Positions 49,463-58,462 of a stretch of 64,000 nucleotides of DNA are shown here, piece by piece. The translations under genes were made by a program, and so were the position numbers. Numbering within the stretch: position 1 is the first letter of the stretch; each line of letters begins with the position of its first letter. The stretch is from Peptococcaceae bacterium BICA1-7 (GTDB lineage: Bacteria > Bacillota > Desulfotomaculia > Desulfotomaculales > Desulfocucumaceae). The stretch covers positions 91,085 through 155,084 of the forward strand of contig JUEB01000020.1 of NCBI GenBank assembly GCA_000802095.1, written 5' to 3'. Below the pieces are notes generated by a model that was not told the DNA's origin, did not search any database, and was given only the letters and a program-made list of their open reading frames with translations.

Positions 49463-49993
49463 TTAAAGTTCTTCAATAATAATTTCACTGTTGGTGTATA
49501 TACATATTTCAGCTGCTATTCCCAGGGCCTTTCCGGCAATTTCGGAAGCAGGCAGGCCGGTATGCCTGGCCAGGGCCCGGGCTGCTGCCAGGGCATAGGG
49601 GCCCCCGGAGCCGATGGCCACAATATCGTCATCGGGCTCTATGACCTCACCACCTCCGGAAATAACCAGCAATTTGTCCTTGTCGGCAACAATCAAGAGG
49701 GCTTCCAGCTTTCTTAAGACCCTGTCCATTCTCCAGTCCTTGGCCAATTCCACAGCCGCCCTCTGGAGGTTGCCCCGGTATGCCTCCAGCTTTCCCTCGA
49801 ATTTTTCGAAAAGGGTAAAGGCATCGGCCACAGATCCGGCAAAGCCGGCCAGCACCGAGTTGTTGTGCAGCCTGCGGAGCTTTTTGGCCCTGTGCTTTAA
49901 TATGGTATTCTGTCCGAAGGTTACCTGGCCGTCGCCGGCCATAGCCACCGCCCCGTCTTTTTTTACCGCTACTATGGTTGTGGCGTGAAACAT
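49463..49993 (-). CDS. hslV: HslV peptidase subunit of the HslUV protease
   Basis: 176-residue threonine peptidase of the proteasome beta type (ClpQ/CodW): [60 protein letters not shown]. The active N-terminal Thr would be the first T of ATTIVAV, which requires removing four residues (MFHA) instead of one. AAAGGAAG precedes the ATG. Cytoplasmic. Confidence 0.96.
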   Translation of the reverse strand: MFHATTIVAVKKDGAVAMAGDGQVTFGQNTILKHRAKKLRRLHNNSVLAGFAGSVADAFTLFEKFEGKLEAYRGNLQRAAVELAKDWRMDRVLRKLEALLIVADKDKLLVISGGGEVIEPDDDIVAIGSGGPYALAAARALARHTGLPASEIAGKALGIAAEICIYTNSEIIIEEL

Positions 49994-50027
49994 CAGTATC
50001 TTCCTTTCACACTAACTATTATATATT

Positions 50028-50243
50028 ACTAATACTGAAGGGTTATTCTGTCGGAATTCAGAATTCAGAATGGCGGCAGCATTCCTTTGAAGTCATGATT
50101 TTTGTCTGCCTTGGCAGACAGGAGATACACTAAAAATTACCAACTATAGGATACAGGATTAATACTTTAATCCCACTCTCAAAGCCCTGCATAACTCCTG
50201 AATTCTGAATTCTGTATTCCGACCGGAGGTGTTACCCGAAAGC
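50028..50243. repeat. Complete MITE-like inverted repeat (copy F) between hslV and xerC
   Basis: About 216 bp. Left arm AATACTGAAGGGTTATTCTG then TCGGAATTCAGAATTCAGAA. Right arm on the other strand GCTTTCGGGTAACACCTCC then GGTCGGAATACAGAATTCAG. The interior includes GCATTCC and is A/T-rich. The right end stops 4 bases before the xerC stop codon. Confidence 0.8.
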
Positions 50244-50247
50244 CGGT

Positions 50248-51168
50248 CTATTCTTCCTTCATTTTAACCCTGGGATGGGCATTTAAATAGACCTGCCTTA
50301 GGCGCTCCCTGGTCAGGTGAGTGTATATCTGGGTGGTAGACAGGTTCCTGTGCCCCAATATTTCCTGGACCACCCTCAGGTCGGCGCCGTTGTCCAGCAT
50401 GTGGGTGGCAAAGGTGTGACGCATTGTGTGGGGGCTGACAGTGCTCTGCAGGCCCAGCCGGTGCACATATTTTTTAATTATTTTCCTTACCCCCCGGTCA
50501 GTGAGGCGGCCTCCCCGGAAATTTACAAACACCGCTTTCTCTCCGGGGTCCTTGACCAGCCTGGGCCTGCCTTCCTCCAGATACAGCGCCAGTGCTTCGG
50601 AGGCATATGAGCCCAGAGGGGCAATCCTCTCCCGGGATCCTTTGCCCATCACGGTAATATCCCCGGACCCCAGGCTCACATTTTCCAGTTCAAGTCCCAC
50701 CAGTTCCCCCACCCTTATGCCGGAGGAGTACAAGACCTCCATTATAGCCCTGTCTCTCAGAGGCAGGGGACTTCCGCCCCCCGGCGACTCAATGAGCGCT
50801 CCGCACTCCTCCCGAAAGAGAAAGTGGGGAAGTCTCCGGTCGGCCTTTAAGGAGGATAGTCCCCTAAGAGGATTCCGTTCTATAAGGCCCTCCCGGCCAA
50901 GATAGCGGAAAAAAGACCTCCAGGCGGAAAGCCGCCTGGAAACAGTAGTCTTGGCCAGCCCGCTATTGAAAAGGTCACCCAGGTAAGACCTCATCAGCCT
51001 TACATTAATATCCCCGGGCAGCAGCTCAGAATCCTTTTTACCCAGGGACCCCGCAAAAAAATCAACACCGTGAAACAAATCCCGGCGATATCCTGACACA
51101 GTGTGCCCGGAGCTGTTTTTCTCAGTCTCCAGGTAATTTATATAGTTGTCAATAAAATGATAAATCAT
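50248..51168 (-). CDS. xerC: Tyrosine recombinase XerC
   Basis: 306 residues. N-terminal SAM-like core-binding domain (1-105) and catalytic domain with R in YSSGIRVGELVGL, K in VMGKGSRER, HxxR in VSPHTMRHTFATHML, H in LGHRNLSTTQIYTHL and the nucleophile Y in QIYTHL. Resolves chromosome dimers at dif. It sits with codY, hslUV, trmFO and topA as in Bacillus, which supports the housekeeping Xer role rather than a phage or transposon integrase. Confidence 0.95.
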   Translation of the reverse strand: MIYHFIDNYINYLETEKNSSGHTVSGYRRDLFHGVDFFAGSLGKKDSELLPGDINVRLMRSYLGDLFNSGLAKTTVSRRLSAWRSFFRYLGREGLIERNPLRGLSSLKADRRLPHFLFREECGALIESPGGGSPLPLRDRAIMEVLYSSGIRVGELVGLELENVSLGSGDITVMGKGSRERIAPLGSYASEALALYLEEGRPRLVKDPGEKAVFVNFRGGRLTDRGVRKIIKKYVHRLGLQSTVSPHTMRHTFATHMLDNGADLRVVQEILGHRNLSTTQIYTHLTRERLRQVYLNAHPRVKMKEE

Positions 51169-51182
51169 GGCTCCTCACTTTT

Positions 51183-52493
51183 CTAATTAGAAAAGTTTTT
51201 CCTGAAATCTTCCAAGCTGCCCAGCGCTCTTTCAGAATACATGGAATTCCTGACCTTACGGTCCCTTATGCGGCTTTCCAACTCGGGGAAGAGGCCGAAG
51301 GTAACATTCATAGGCTGAAATTTGCGCGGGTCGGCGCTTGTTATATAGCGGGCCAGTGAGCCGTGGGCGGTCACCTGGGGAAAAACCAGCAGATCTTTGC
51401 CCATATGCAGGCGGGCGGCGTTAATACCGGCCACCAGTCCCGCAGAGGCCGACTCCACGTAGCCTTCCACCCCTGTAATCTGACCGGCGAAAAAAAGACC
51501 CGGCCTTAGCTTGCACTGGTAGGTGGCCTCCAGCACCACCGGAGAGTTTATGTAGGTATTCCGGTGCATAACACCGTAGCGGACAAATTCAGCCTGCTCC
51601 AGGCCGGGTATCATTCTTAAGACCCTCTGTTGCTCAGGCCATTTCAGGTGGGTCTGGAAACCCACCATATTGTATAGGGTGCCGGCGGCATTATCCTGCC
51701 TAAGCTGAACCACGGCATAAGGCCTTTGATCTGTGTGCGGGTCGGTAAGGCCCACCGGTTTTAAAGGACCGTAGCGCATGGTGTCCTCTCCCCTGGAGGC
51801 AAGCACCTCGATGGGCATACACCCCTCAAAATTTACTTCTTTTTCAAATTCCTTCCGGGGGGCTCTTTCTGCCCCGGCCAGTTCCTCCCTAAACCTTATA
51901 TATTCCTCCTTGTTCAGGGGACAATTTATGTAATCCGCCTCTCCCTTTCCGTACCTGGAGGAGAGGAAGGCCTTTTCCATGTTAATAGACTCCAGTGTTA
52001 TTATGGGTGCTACAGCATCATAAAAATAAAGGTGCTCCTGGCCGGTCAGCTCCTTTATGGACCGAACCATGTCCTCCGGGGTAAGCGGCCCGGTGGCCAG
52101 CACCACTATACCTCCCTCCGGGATGGAAGGAATCTCCTCCCGGACAACCTCCACCAGAGGGTTTTCTTCCAGTGCCCCGGTCACTGCCGAGGAAAAAAGT
52201 TCCCGATCGACGGCCAGAGCGCCTCCGGCTGGTACCCTGTGACGGTCTGCCGCCGCTATTATAATCGAGTCCAGCCTGCGCATTTCTTCCTTCAAAAGGC
52301 CTACCGCGTTCTCCAGTGAGGCTGCACGAAGAGAATTGCTGCAGACCAGCTCGGCAAAACTCCCTGTCTGGTGGGCAGGGGTGGTTCGCTTAGGCCTCAT
52401 TTCATACAGCCTTACCCTTACTCCAAGCCGGGCCGCCTGCCAGGCAGCCTCAGACCCGGCCAGGCCCGCGCCCACAACCGTTATATAATCCAA
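51183..52493 (-). CDS. trmFO: Folate-dependent tRNA (m5U54) methyltransferase TrmFO
   Basis: 436-residue FAD protein: [20 protein letters not shown] at the N-terminus, [19 protein letters not shown], and near the end [19 protein letters not shown]. Methylates U54 in tRNA with methylene-tetrahydrofolate. The start is TTG at 52493 with AGGAGGTT at 6 bases. xerC follows by 14 bases. Confidence 0.97.
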   Translation of the reverse strand: MDYITVVGAGLAGSEAAWQAARLGVRVRLYEMRPKRTTPAHQTGSFAELVCSNSLRAASLENAVGLLKEEMRRLDSIIIAAADRHRVPAGGALAVDRELFSSAVTGALEENPLVEVVREEIPSIPEGGIVVLATGPLTPEDMVRSIKELTGQEHLYFYDAVAPIITLESINMEKAFLSSRYGKGEADYINCPLNKEEYIRFREELAGAERAPRKEFEKEVNFEGCMPIEVLASRGEDTMRYGPLKPVGLTDPHTDQRPYAVVQLRQDNAAGTLYNMVGFQTHLKWPEQQRVLRMIPGLEQAEFVRYGVMHRNTYINSPVVLEATYQCKLRPGLFFAGQITGVEGYVESASAGLVAGINAARLHMGKDLLVFPQVTAHGSLARYITSADPRKFQPMNVTFGLFPELESRIRDRKVRNSMYSERALGSLEDFRKNFSN

Positions 52494-52509
52494 GACAAAC
52501 CTCCTAAAT

Positions 52510-52744
52510 ACTTATACTGAAATCCTATGCTGTCGGAGGGGCCAGGGATGTATTCCCGACTGGTCGGAGGGGCCGAAGATGTATTCCCTGTTGGTCGGAG
52601 ACAAGAGGTATTACCTGCCCTCTCCTGTCTCCGACAGGAGGTATTACCCTTTAGCTCCTCCGACCGTTCGGTAATGCCCTTGAGTACCTCCGACCAATTG
52701 GAAATACCCCTTAGCCCCTCCGACCGGAGGTATTACCCTCTAGC
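52510..52744. repeat. Inverted tandem-repeat cluster (copy G) between trmFO and topA
   Basis: Left arm: two full 31-bp units starting GTCGGAGGGGCC (52532, 52563) and a partial third (52594). Right arm in the opposite orientation: 30-bp units starting GGTATTACCC (52640), GGTAATGCCC (52670), GGAAATACCC (52700) and a last partial GGTATTACCC (52729), each containing CTCCGACC. The outer left end is CTTATACTGAAATCC as in the other elements, and the outer right end overlaps the topA stop codon. It is an amplified form of the same family. There are no unique spacers, so it is not CRISPR. Confidence 0.85.
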
Positions 52745-55061
52745 CTCTTCCCGACGCAATCTTGCCGGTCTTTTTCTGGGCCGGGCCTTCACCGCCGGAG
52801 GAACCGGTAACTTTTTTGGTCTTCTTTACCGCCCCGCCCTTCCCGGCCGCCTTGGAGGCGGTTTTTTTGGAGTCAGCCCCGCCCTTTCCGGCTGCTGCTT
52901 TGGAGGCTGTCTTTTTAGTGCCGGTCCCGGTTTTTCCAGCTGCACTGGCTGGGGCCTTGCGGGCTGTTTCCTTTTCTTCTCCATCCTTTTTATCCTGAAT
53001 CCCGCAGTCGGGAGAGGAGCACTTTAGAGTTTCCTTGCCTCTGTTTTTTTTGATAACCATCATCCCGCCGCATTCCGGGCACTTTTCCTGGGAAGGGCGG
53101 TCCCACACGGTGAACTGGCAGTCAGGATATGAGCTGCACCCGTAAAAGGTCCTCCCCTTCTTGCTTCTCCTCAGTACCAGCTCCCCGGCGCACTGTGGGC
53201 ACTTGACTCCGGTAGGCTCCAATAAGGGCCTGGTGTACCTGCACTCGGGAAAGCCGGGGCAGGCCAGGAACTTGCCATAGCGGCCCATTTTAATGACCAG
53301 GTTCCGGGAGCAGTTTTCACATAGCTCGTCAGTAACCTCATCGGCCAGGTCCACATGTCCTATTTCCTTTTCGGCCCTGGTCAGTATTTCCCTAAAGGGC
53401 ACGTAAAAGTCTTTCAGCACCCCCACCCACTGGGTGTCACCCTCTTCTATGTTGTCCAGCTTATCTTCCATGGCGGCGGTAAACTCAACATCAATAATGT
53501 CCTTGAAGTATTCCTTGAGCAAATTAACCACCACAATGCCAAGCTCGGTGGGATAAAACTGCTTTTTCTCCTTGACCACGTAGCCCCGCTTCTGTATTGT
53601 TTCCACAATGGGGGCATAGGTGCTGGGCCGGCCAATGCCCTTTTCCTCCAGAGCCTTGATCAGGGTGGCATCGCTATACCGGGGGGGAGGCTGGGTAAAG
53701 TGCTGCTTCGGAACAAGGGCCTTCCTATCCAGCCGGTCTCCCTCGGCAAGCTGGGGCAGGGTCCGGTTGTCTTCCTCCTCCGTCCCCTCTTCCCGTGCCT
53801 CGGTATATACCCTCATGTAGCCGTTGAATTTTATTATTGATCCGGTTACCCGGAATGTGTAATTGCCGGCCTTTATGTCCACGCTGGTGGTGTCGATAAC
53901 CGCCGGGCTCATCTGACTGGCCATAAACCTGTCCCAGACAAGCCTGTAAAGCCTGTACTGGTCACTGGTAAGAAATGTCTTTACCGATTCCGGCTCTCTG
54001 TCCACAGAGGTTGGCCTGACGGCCTCGTGGGCATCCTGTATCTTTCCCTTGGTAGCGGCAGCCGGTCTCACCCCGCTCCCTACATATTCCTTGCCATATC
54101 GCTTGCTGATAAAATCCGCTGCCTCCTGCCGGGCGGTATCGGAAACCCTGGTGGAGTCTGTCCTTATATAGGTTATAAGCCCTGAAGGACCCTCTTTACC
54201 AAGGTCTATCCCCTCGTAAAGCTGCTGGGCCACCGACATGGTCTTCCTGGCGGCAAAATTAAGTTTCCTGTACGCCTCCTGCTGAAGGCTGCTGGTGATA
54301 AACGGCGCCGGAGGCTGGCGAAGCTTTTCCCTGCGGGCAACCTTGGCCACCACAAAGCTCTTGCCCTTTAAGTCCTCCTGTATCTCATTTACCCTGGCCT
54401 CGCTGGGAATTTCAGCCTTCTGGCCACCTATCCTGTGCAGCCTGGCCTCAAAGGATTCCTTTCCCTTGGCCAGCAAGGCTGTAAGAGTCCAGTATTCCTC
54501 CTGGATAAAGGAATCTATTTCTTCCTCCCGGTCACAGATAAGGCGTACCGCCACAGACTGAACCCGCCCGGCGCTTAGGCCCTTTTTCACCTTTTTCCAG
54601 AGCAGGGGGCTTAAGTTATACCCCACCAGCCTGTCCAGAATCCGTCTGGCCTGCTGGGCGTTGACCCTGTTATCATCTATGGGCCTGGGGTTTTTTACAG
54701 CGCTTAAGACTGCATTTTTGGTAATCTCATTAAACTCTATGCGGCATTTCTGGCCGGGATCAAGCCCCAGCAGGTGCTGAAGGTGCCAGGCTATGGCCTC
54801 TCCCTCCCGGTCGGGGTCGGAGGCCAGCAGCACACGGTCAGCCTTCTTTACCGCGGTCCTCAGTTCCTTTATTATGTCTCCTTTTCCCCTGATGGCAATG
54901 TATTTAGGCTCAAAGCCCTTATCGGGGTCAACCCCGAACTGGCTTTTGGGCAAGTCCCTGATGTGGCCCATGGAGGCCTTGACAGAGTACTTGCTGCCTA
55001 AAAACTTGCCAATGCTCTTGGCCTTGGCCGGGGATTCAACAATCACCAGTGTTTTTTCCAA
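52740..55061 (-). CDS. topA: DNA topoisomerase I
   Basis: 773-residue type IA topoisomerase that relaxes negative supercoils. TOPRIM domain (LVIVESPAKAKSIGKFLG; LASDPDREGEAIAWHL), catalytic Tyr in GLITYIRTDSTRVSD, and three to four zinc-ribbon modules (CENCSRNLVIKMGRYGKFLA; CPQCAGELVLRRSKKG; CPECGGMMVIKKNRGKETL). A lysine/alanine-rich tail (AAGKTGTGTKKTASKAAAGK-like) probably binds DNA. The frame opens with GTG at 55070, but the TTG at 55061 has GAGGTG at 6 bases. Its stop codon lies in the end of the neighbouring repeat cluster. Confidence 0.97.
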   Translation of the reverse strand: MEKTLVIVESPAKAKSIGKFLGSKYSVKASMGHIRDLPKSQFGVDPDKGFEPKYIAIRGKGDIIKELRTAVKKADRVLLASDPDREGEAIAWHLQHLLGLDPGQKCRIEFNEITKNAVLSAVKNPRPIDDNRVNAQQARRILDRLVGYNLSPLLWKKVKKGLSAGRVQSVAVRLICDREEEIDSFIQEEYWTLTALLAKGKESFEARLHRIGGQKAEIPSEARVNEIQEDLKGKSFVVAKVARREKLRQPPAPFITSSLQQEAYRKLNFAARKTMSVAQQLYEGIDLGKEGPSGLITYIRTDSTRVSDTARQEAADFISKRYGKEYVGSGVRPAAATKGKIQDAHEAVRPTSVDREPESVKTFLTSDQYRLYRLVWDRFMASQMSPAVIDTTSVDIKAGNYTFRVTGSIIKFNGYMRVYTEAREEGTEEEDNRTLPQLAEGDRLDRKALVPKQHFTQPPPRYSDATLIKALEEKGIGRPSTYAPIVETIQKRGYVVKEKKQFYPTELGIVVVNLLKEYFKDIIDVEFTAAMEDKLDNIEEGDTQWVGVLKDFYVPFREILTRAEKEIGHVDLADEVTDELCENCSRNLVIKMGRYGKFLACPGFPECRYTRPLLEPTGVKCPQCAGELVLRRSKKGRTFYGCSSYPDCQFTVWDRPSQEKCPECGGMMVIKKNRGKETLKCSSPDCGIQDKKDGEEKETARKAPASAAGKTGTGTKKTASKAAAGKGGADSKKTASKAAGKGGAVKKTKKVTGSSGGEGPAQKKTGKIASGRG

Positions 55062-55159
55062 ACAAGACACCTCAATTTTCTATCACTGTAACTGGTATTA
55101 TAGTCTGAAAAACTTGATTTTAAAATATGATCGAATATGCCGTTCTATGCAAAATGATC

Positions 55160-56266
55160 TCATCTTATATTGCCTGAAGATACATAAAGCCTTCCGGTTA
55201 GCTGGTGGGCAAAGCCTTTCATCTCAAGAAAAGTAAGGGTAGCCAGGGCTTTTTGGGCGGGAAGCCCGGACCGCTCCACAATTTGGTCAAGGGTAACCGG
55301 ATCCGTGGAAAGCACATCGCTGACGGCCTTTTCCTCGGGACTCAAACTGACCGCCGGGGTTTCAGGCTTATCCACCCTGAACAGCCGGTCCAGCCCCAGT
55401 TCCTCCAGCACATCCCCGGCATTCTCCACCGGCCTGGCCCCCTGCCTTACCAGCAGATTGGGGCCACGGCTAAGAGCAGAGGTTATATTTCCCGGCACGG
55501 CCATTACCTCCCGGCCTTGCTCCAGGGCAAAATCCGCTGTTATCAAAGCGCCGCTCTTTTCGGCGCACTCCACTATCACAACTCCACTGGAAAGGCCGCT
55601 GACTATACGATTCCTGATGGGAAAATGCCAGGGCTGGGGAGTGGTCTGCAGGGGAAACTCACTGATCACCGCCCCTGTCAAAGCTATCTGGTCCTTCAGC
55701 TTCCGGTTTTGGGCCGGATAGCCCACATCCACCCCGCAGCCCAGCACTGCCACCGTCCGCCCACCTGCGGCCAATGCCCCCTGATGGGCAGCAGTGTCTA
55801 TGCCCCTGGCCAGTCCACTGACCACCGTGACCCCGGAGCCGGCCAGATCCCCGGCCAGTTTTTCAGCCACGGCCAGACCATAGCGGGTAGCCCTGCGGGA
55901 CCCCACAACTGCCACCGACTGAATCCCGCTGTCATTAAATTCTCCTTTAACAAAAAGGCCCGGAGGAGGGTCAAATATTTTCTTAAGCAAATCCGGGTAG
56001 CCCGGGTCAATATATGAAAGAAAGGATACCCCTTTCTTTTCCAGGAAAGCCATTTCAGCCTCGGGATGAATTGACCTTCTCCGTAATACAAGCTCCCTGG
56101 CCCCATCCGGGGTAAAGCCTCCTATTGTTACCAGCTGCTTTTCAGTGGACCTCCAGGCATCAGCAGGGGAGCCGAATCGTTCGAAAAGGTGCCATGCCCT
56201 TTTGGCTGCCCCGGGCAAAAGAATCTGCCAGCCTAAATAGCACTCCCTTTGTTCCACCAAAATCAC
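55160..56266 (-). CDS. dprA: DNA processing protein DprA
   Basis: 368 residues. Single-strand DNA-binding protein that loads RecA during transformation. N-terminal HhH-like part, Rossmann-type core (VVGSRRATRYGLAVAEKLAG; VSGLARGIDTAAHQGALAAG; FPIRNRIVSGLSSGVVIVEC), and a C-terminal winged helix (LSTDPVTLDQIVERSGLPAQ). The start GTG at 56266 has GGGAAG directly upstream; a GTG three codons in is possible. Upstream of topA, the usual Firmicutes order. Confidence 0.95.
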   Translation of the reverse strand: MILVEQRECYLGWQILLPGAAKRAWHLFERFGSPADAWRSTEKQLVTIGGFTPDGARELVLRRRSIHPEAEMAFLEKKGVSFLSYIDPGYPDLLKKIFDPPPGLFVKGEFNDSGIQSVAVVGSRRATRYGLAVAEKLAGDLAGSGVTVVSGLARGIDTAAHQGALAAGGRTVAVLGCGVDVGYPAQNRKLKDQIALTGAVISEFPLQTTPQPWHFPIRNRIVSGLSSGVVIVECAEKSGALITADFALEQGREVMAVPGNITSALSRGPNLLVRQGARPVENAGDVLEELGLDRLFRVDKPETPAVSLSPEEKAVSDVLSTDPVTLDQIVERSGLPAQKALATLTFLEMKGFAHQLTGRLYVSSGNIR

Positions 56267-56362
56267 TTCCCGGTAACTTCTTCCATATTTATCAGAAGGG
56301 ACTTCGGGGGGAACCGCCTGATTTCCTGCACCTTGCCGAAAATTTTTGTTTTCAGCCCTTTT

Positions 56363-57316
56363 CTAGGGATTAACCCCGGCATATTCTAAGGCAGTTGACA
56401 CCCCTGTCCTGGCCGGGCTTTGCGCCGCCTCCAGAAGCCCGGCCAGGGACTGCCTGCGGCCTCTCATATCACCCAGCAGGTCACCATATTTTTCAATTCG
56501 CTGAAAAATAGTTTTAATGTTGAAGTGGGCCGGATTTACCTTCCTTTCTTCTATCTCCTCCCACAGCAGGGGAGTGGAAACCGGTGCCCCGGGCAGTGGC
56601 CTCAGGCTGTACTGAAAGGCCATAGTCCTTCCCCTGGCGTTTTGCAGGTAATCCAGATATATCTTACCGGCTCTTTTGGCCACCGCCCTCTCCACCGTAG
56701 CCCTGGCAGGGTACACCCCGACAATCAGATCGGCCACGTACTGCATGGCCGCTGTCACTGTGCGGAAGGGATAGACACTCTCAATGGGGACAAAAATATG
56801 CAGCCCGCTGGCCCCCGAAGTCTTGGCAAAGGGTTTCAGTCCGTATTCCTCCAGTACCCTTCTGCAGAGAAGGGCGATATCCATAACATCCTCAAAGGAG
56901 GTTCCCTCCGCCGGGTCCAGATCCATTACCGCTATGTCCGGGCACTCAACATTATCCAGTACCGAAAGCCAGGCATGAATCTCTATGCAGGCCTGGTTGG
57001 CCAGCCAGACAAGGGTGGCCGCGTCATTGCAGACAATATAGTTTATATTCTTTTCCGAGTGTCTAACCGGATAGGTCTCTATCCAGTCCGGGGCATAGTC
57101 GGGGCACTCCTTTTGATAGAATGACTCTCCGGCAATCCCGTCTGGATATCTTTTCATGACTAGGGGCCGATTCCGCAGGTGGGGTATGAGCACCGGGGCA
57201 ATGTCCGAGTAATACCCCACCAGTTGCGCCTTGGTGATGCCCCCGGGCCAGAAAAGCTTTTCCAGGTTGGTAAGCCTGACCTCGCGCCCCTCCACCCGGA
57301 CAACAGTGCCGCCCAT
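56363..57316 (-). CDS. ligD-pol: LigD-type primase-polymerase for non-homologous end joining
   Basis: 317-residue archaeo-eukaryotic primase-superfamily polymerase, the POL domain of LigD as a separate protein. LTNLEKLFWPGGITKAQLV is the typical start, then metal ligands in AVMDLDPAEG, SGASGLHIFVPIES and the C-terminal WEEIEERKVNPAHFNI. Adds (ribo)nucleotides at broken ends. The frame opens at TTG 57352, but the ATG at 57316 has GGAGGG at about 6 bases. The ligase and Ku are encoded nearby as separate genes; no phosphoesterase domain is seen. Confidence 0.92.
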   Translation of the reverse strand: MGGTVVRVEGREVRLTNLEKLFWPGGITKAQLVGYYSDIAPVLIPHLRNRPLVMKRYPDGIAGESFYQKECPDYAPDWIETYPVRHSEKNINYIVCNDAATLVWLANQACIEIHAWLSVLDNVECPDIAVMDLDPAEGTSFEDVMDIALLCRRVLEEYGLKPFAKTSGASGLHIFVPIESVYPFRTVTAAMQYVADLIVGVYPARATVERAVAKRAGKIYLDYLQNARGRTMAFQYSLRPLPGAPVSTPLLWEEIEERKVNPAHFNIKTIFQRIEKYGDLLGDMRGRRQSLAGLLEAAQSPARTGVSTALEYAGVNP

Positions 57317-57456
57317 GAATAGCCCTCCGTGTTTTTGGTTATTTTCCCTCAATAGCGATATAAAGTTGTATTCTAAAAAAGGTATTTATTGACGATAATA
57401 TATCAATGTCCTAACCAAAGAGAAAAAATAAGAGTGGCGAAGGAGCTTCCGCTAAG

Positions 57457-58050
57457 ATGGAGTTTCAATGGGACAGGGACAGGATAATTTTACTGTCTTC
57501 GATTATAGTAAGTATTGCGGTGGCGTACCCAATTCTTAAGGTGGACTGGAAAAGGTACGGACTTCTTTTTATAATGACCGGGGTGATTGGGAATATACTT
57601 TGCTATATGTTTGTGAAGCTTGGCTTTTATTCCTTCCCCAGGGTTCTTTTTCCCCACATTGTGCAAATGCCCTTTTTCACCGTTCTGACGGTTTTCCCCT
57701 TTATTGTTATCGCGGGGGTGAGATACAGCCCTGCCGCCTGGGCCTGGAAAATTCCTTTTTACTGGGCCGTGGTCCACCTGGGCATGACTGCCGAAACACT
57801 GGCCATGCTTAACACCAAGCTGATAGTGTACCACTCACCGTGGGATTTCTGGGACTCTTATACCTGGTGGTGGATTTTTTTACTGCTTTTTGAGTGGGTA
57901 GGGGGCCTTATAATCCCTGCCGACCGGAGAAAGCCGCTTAACATTAGTCTTTTCAGCTATGGGAAAAGTGTATTTGCAGTCTTTCACTTTATAGTAATAG
58001 TCACCATATTCCTGGGTGGCTACTACCTTGGAATAACCGCCAGACATTGA
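57457..58050 (+). CDS. CBO0543-family membrane protein
   Basis: 197 residues, about 5-6 membrane helices. The conserved block YHSPWDFWDSYTWWWIFLLL, then FEWVGGLIIP, marks the CBO0543 family found in spore-forming Firmicutes, role unknown. AAGGAG with a 12-base spacing precedes the ATG. It is on the plus strand, opposite to and divergent from the LigD polymerase gene. Confidence 0.8.
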   Translation: MEFQWDRDRIILLSSIIVSIAVAYPILKVDWKRYGLLFIMTGVIGNILCYMFVKLGFYSFPRVLFPHIVQMPFFTVLTVFPFIVIAGVRYSPAAWAWKIPFYWAVVHLGMTAETLAMLNTKLIVYHSPWDFWDSYTWWWIFLLLFEWVGGLIIPADRRKPLNISLFSYGKSVFAVFHFIVIVTIFLGGYYLGITARH

Positions 58051-58061
58051 AGCTGCCGGGC

Positions 58062-58102
58062 TATAAAGAAGGAGTTCCGGGTTTCCGGGACTCCTTCTTT
58101 AT
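58062..58102. terminator. Bidirectional terminator
   Basis: Stem ATAAAGAAGGAGT / ACTCCTTCTTTAT with a loop of CCGGG-rich sequence, between the convergent CBO0543 gene and the small membrane protein gene. The flanks are A/T-rich rather than a clean T-run. Confidence 0.7.
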
Positions 58103-58139
58103 AAAGGCAAAACAATAGGCTATTATTTTACCGTAAAGC

Positions 58140-58346
58140 CTATCCGATATCCTTCATCAAAAGATGAATCTCTTCAAAATCCACCGCCAGAGAGTTCATG
58201 CCGGACTTGAAGTTGTTCATGGCGCTGGCCATCCTGTCCATTACATTCCTCATAACCTCCAGTTTTTTGCCGGCATCCTGGTCAAACCCCATAATAAGCA
58301 GTATTAGTATCAGAAATAGAATATACGGGTTGGTACTGGTGCCCAT
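58140..58346 (-). CDS. Small single-span membrane protein
   Basis: 68 residues: N-terminal membrane helix (YILFLILILLIMGFD) and a cytoplasmic amphipathic helix (KLEVMRNVMDRMASAMNNFK). I do not recognise it. The ATG has GAGGGGGG at about 9 bases, a strong site that supports real translation. It lies between the CBO0543 gene and the ligase gene. Confidence 0.7.
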   Translation of the reverse strand: MGTSTNPYILFLILILLIMGFDQDAGKKLEVMRNVMDRMASAMNNFKSGMNSLAVDFEEIHLLMKDIG

Positions 58347-58462
58347 AAGGCTGTTCCCCCCTCTTTATAACAAATCACGCTCTGGTGAAGCCTTTCCTCC
58401 ATTCTATGTTCTTTTACAATAAGGAGTACCATACCATTTTATGTATATTTGCAGGTCAATAC

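Noticed and set aside
50248..51168. Mobile-element integrase
   Set aside because: The tyrosine recombinase lies in the conserved codY-hslUV-xerC-trmFO-topA order and has XerC length, so it is the chromosomal recombinase.
52510..52744. Possible CRISPR array in the 30/31-bp repeats
   Set aside because: Units are contiguous with no unique spacers, they switch orientation in the middle, and no cas genes are nearby.
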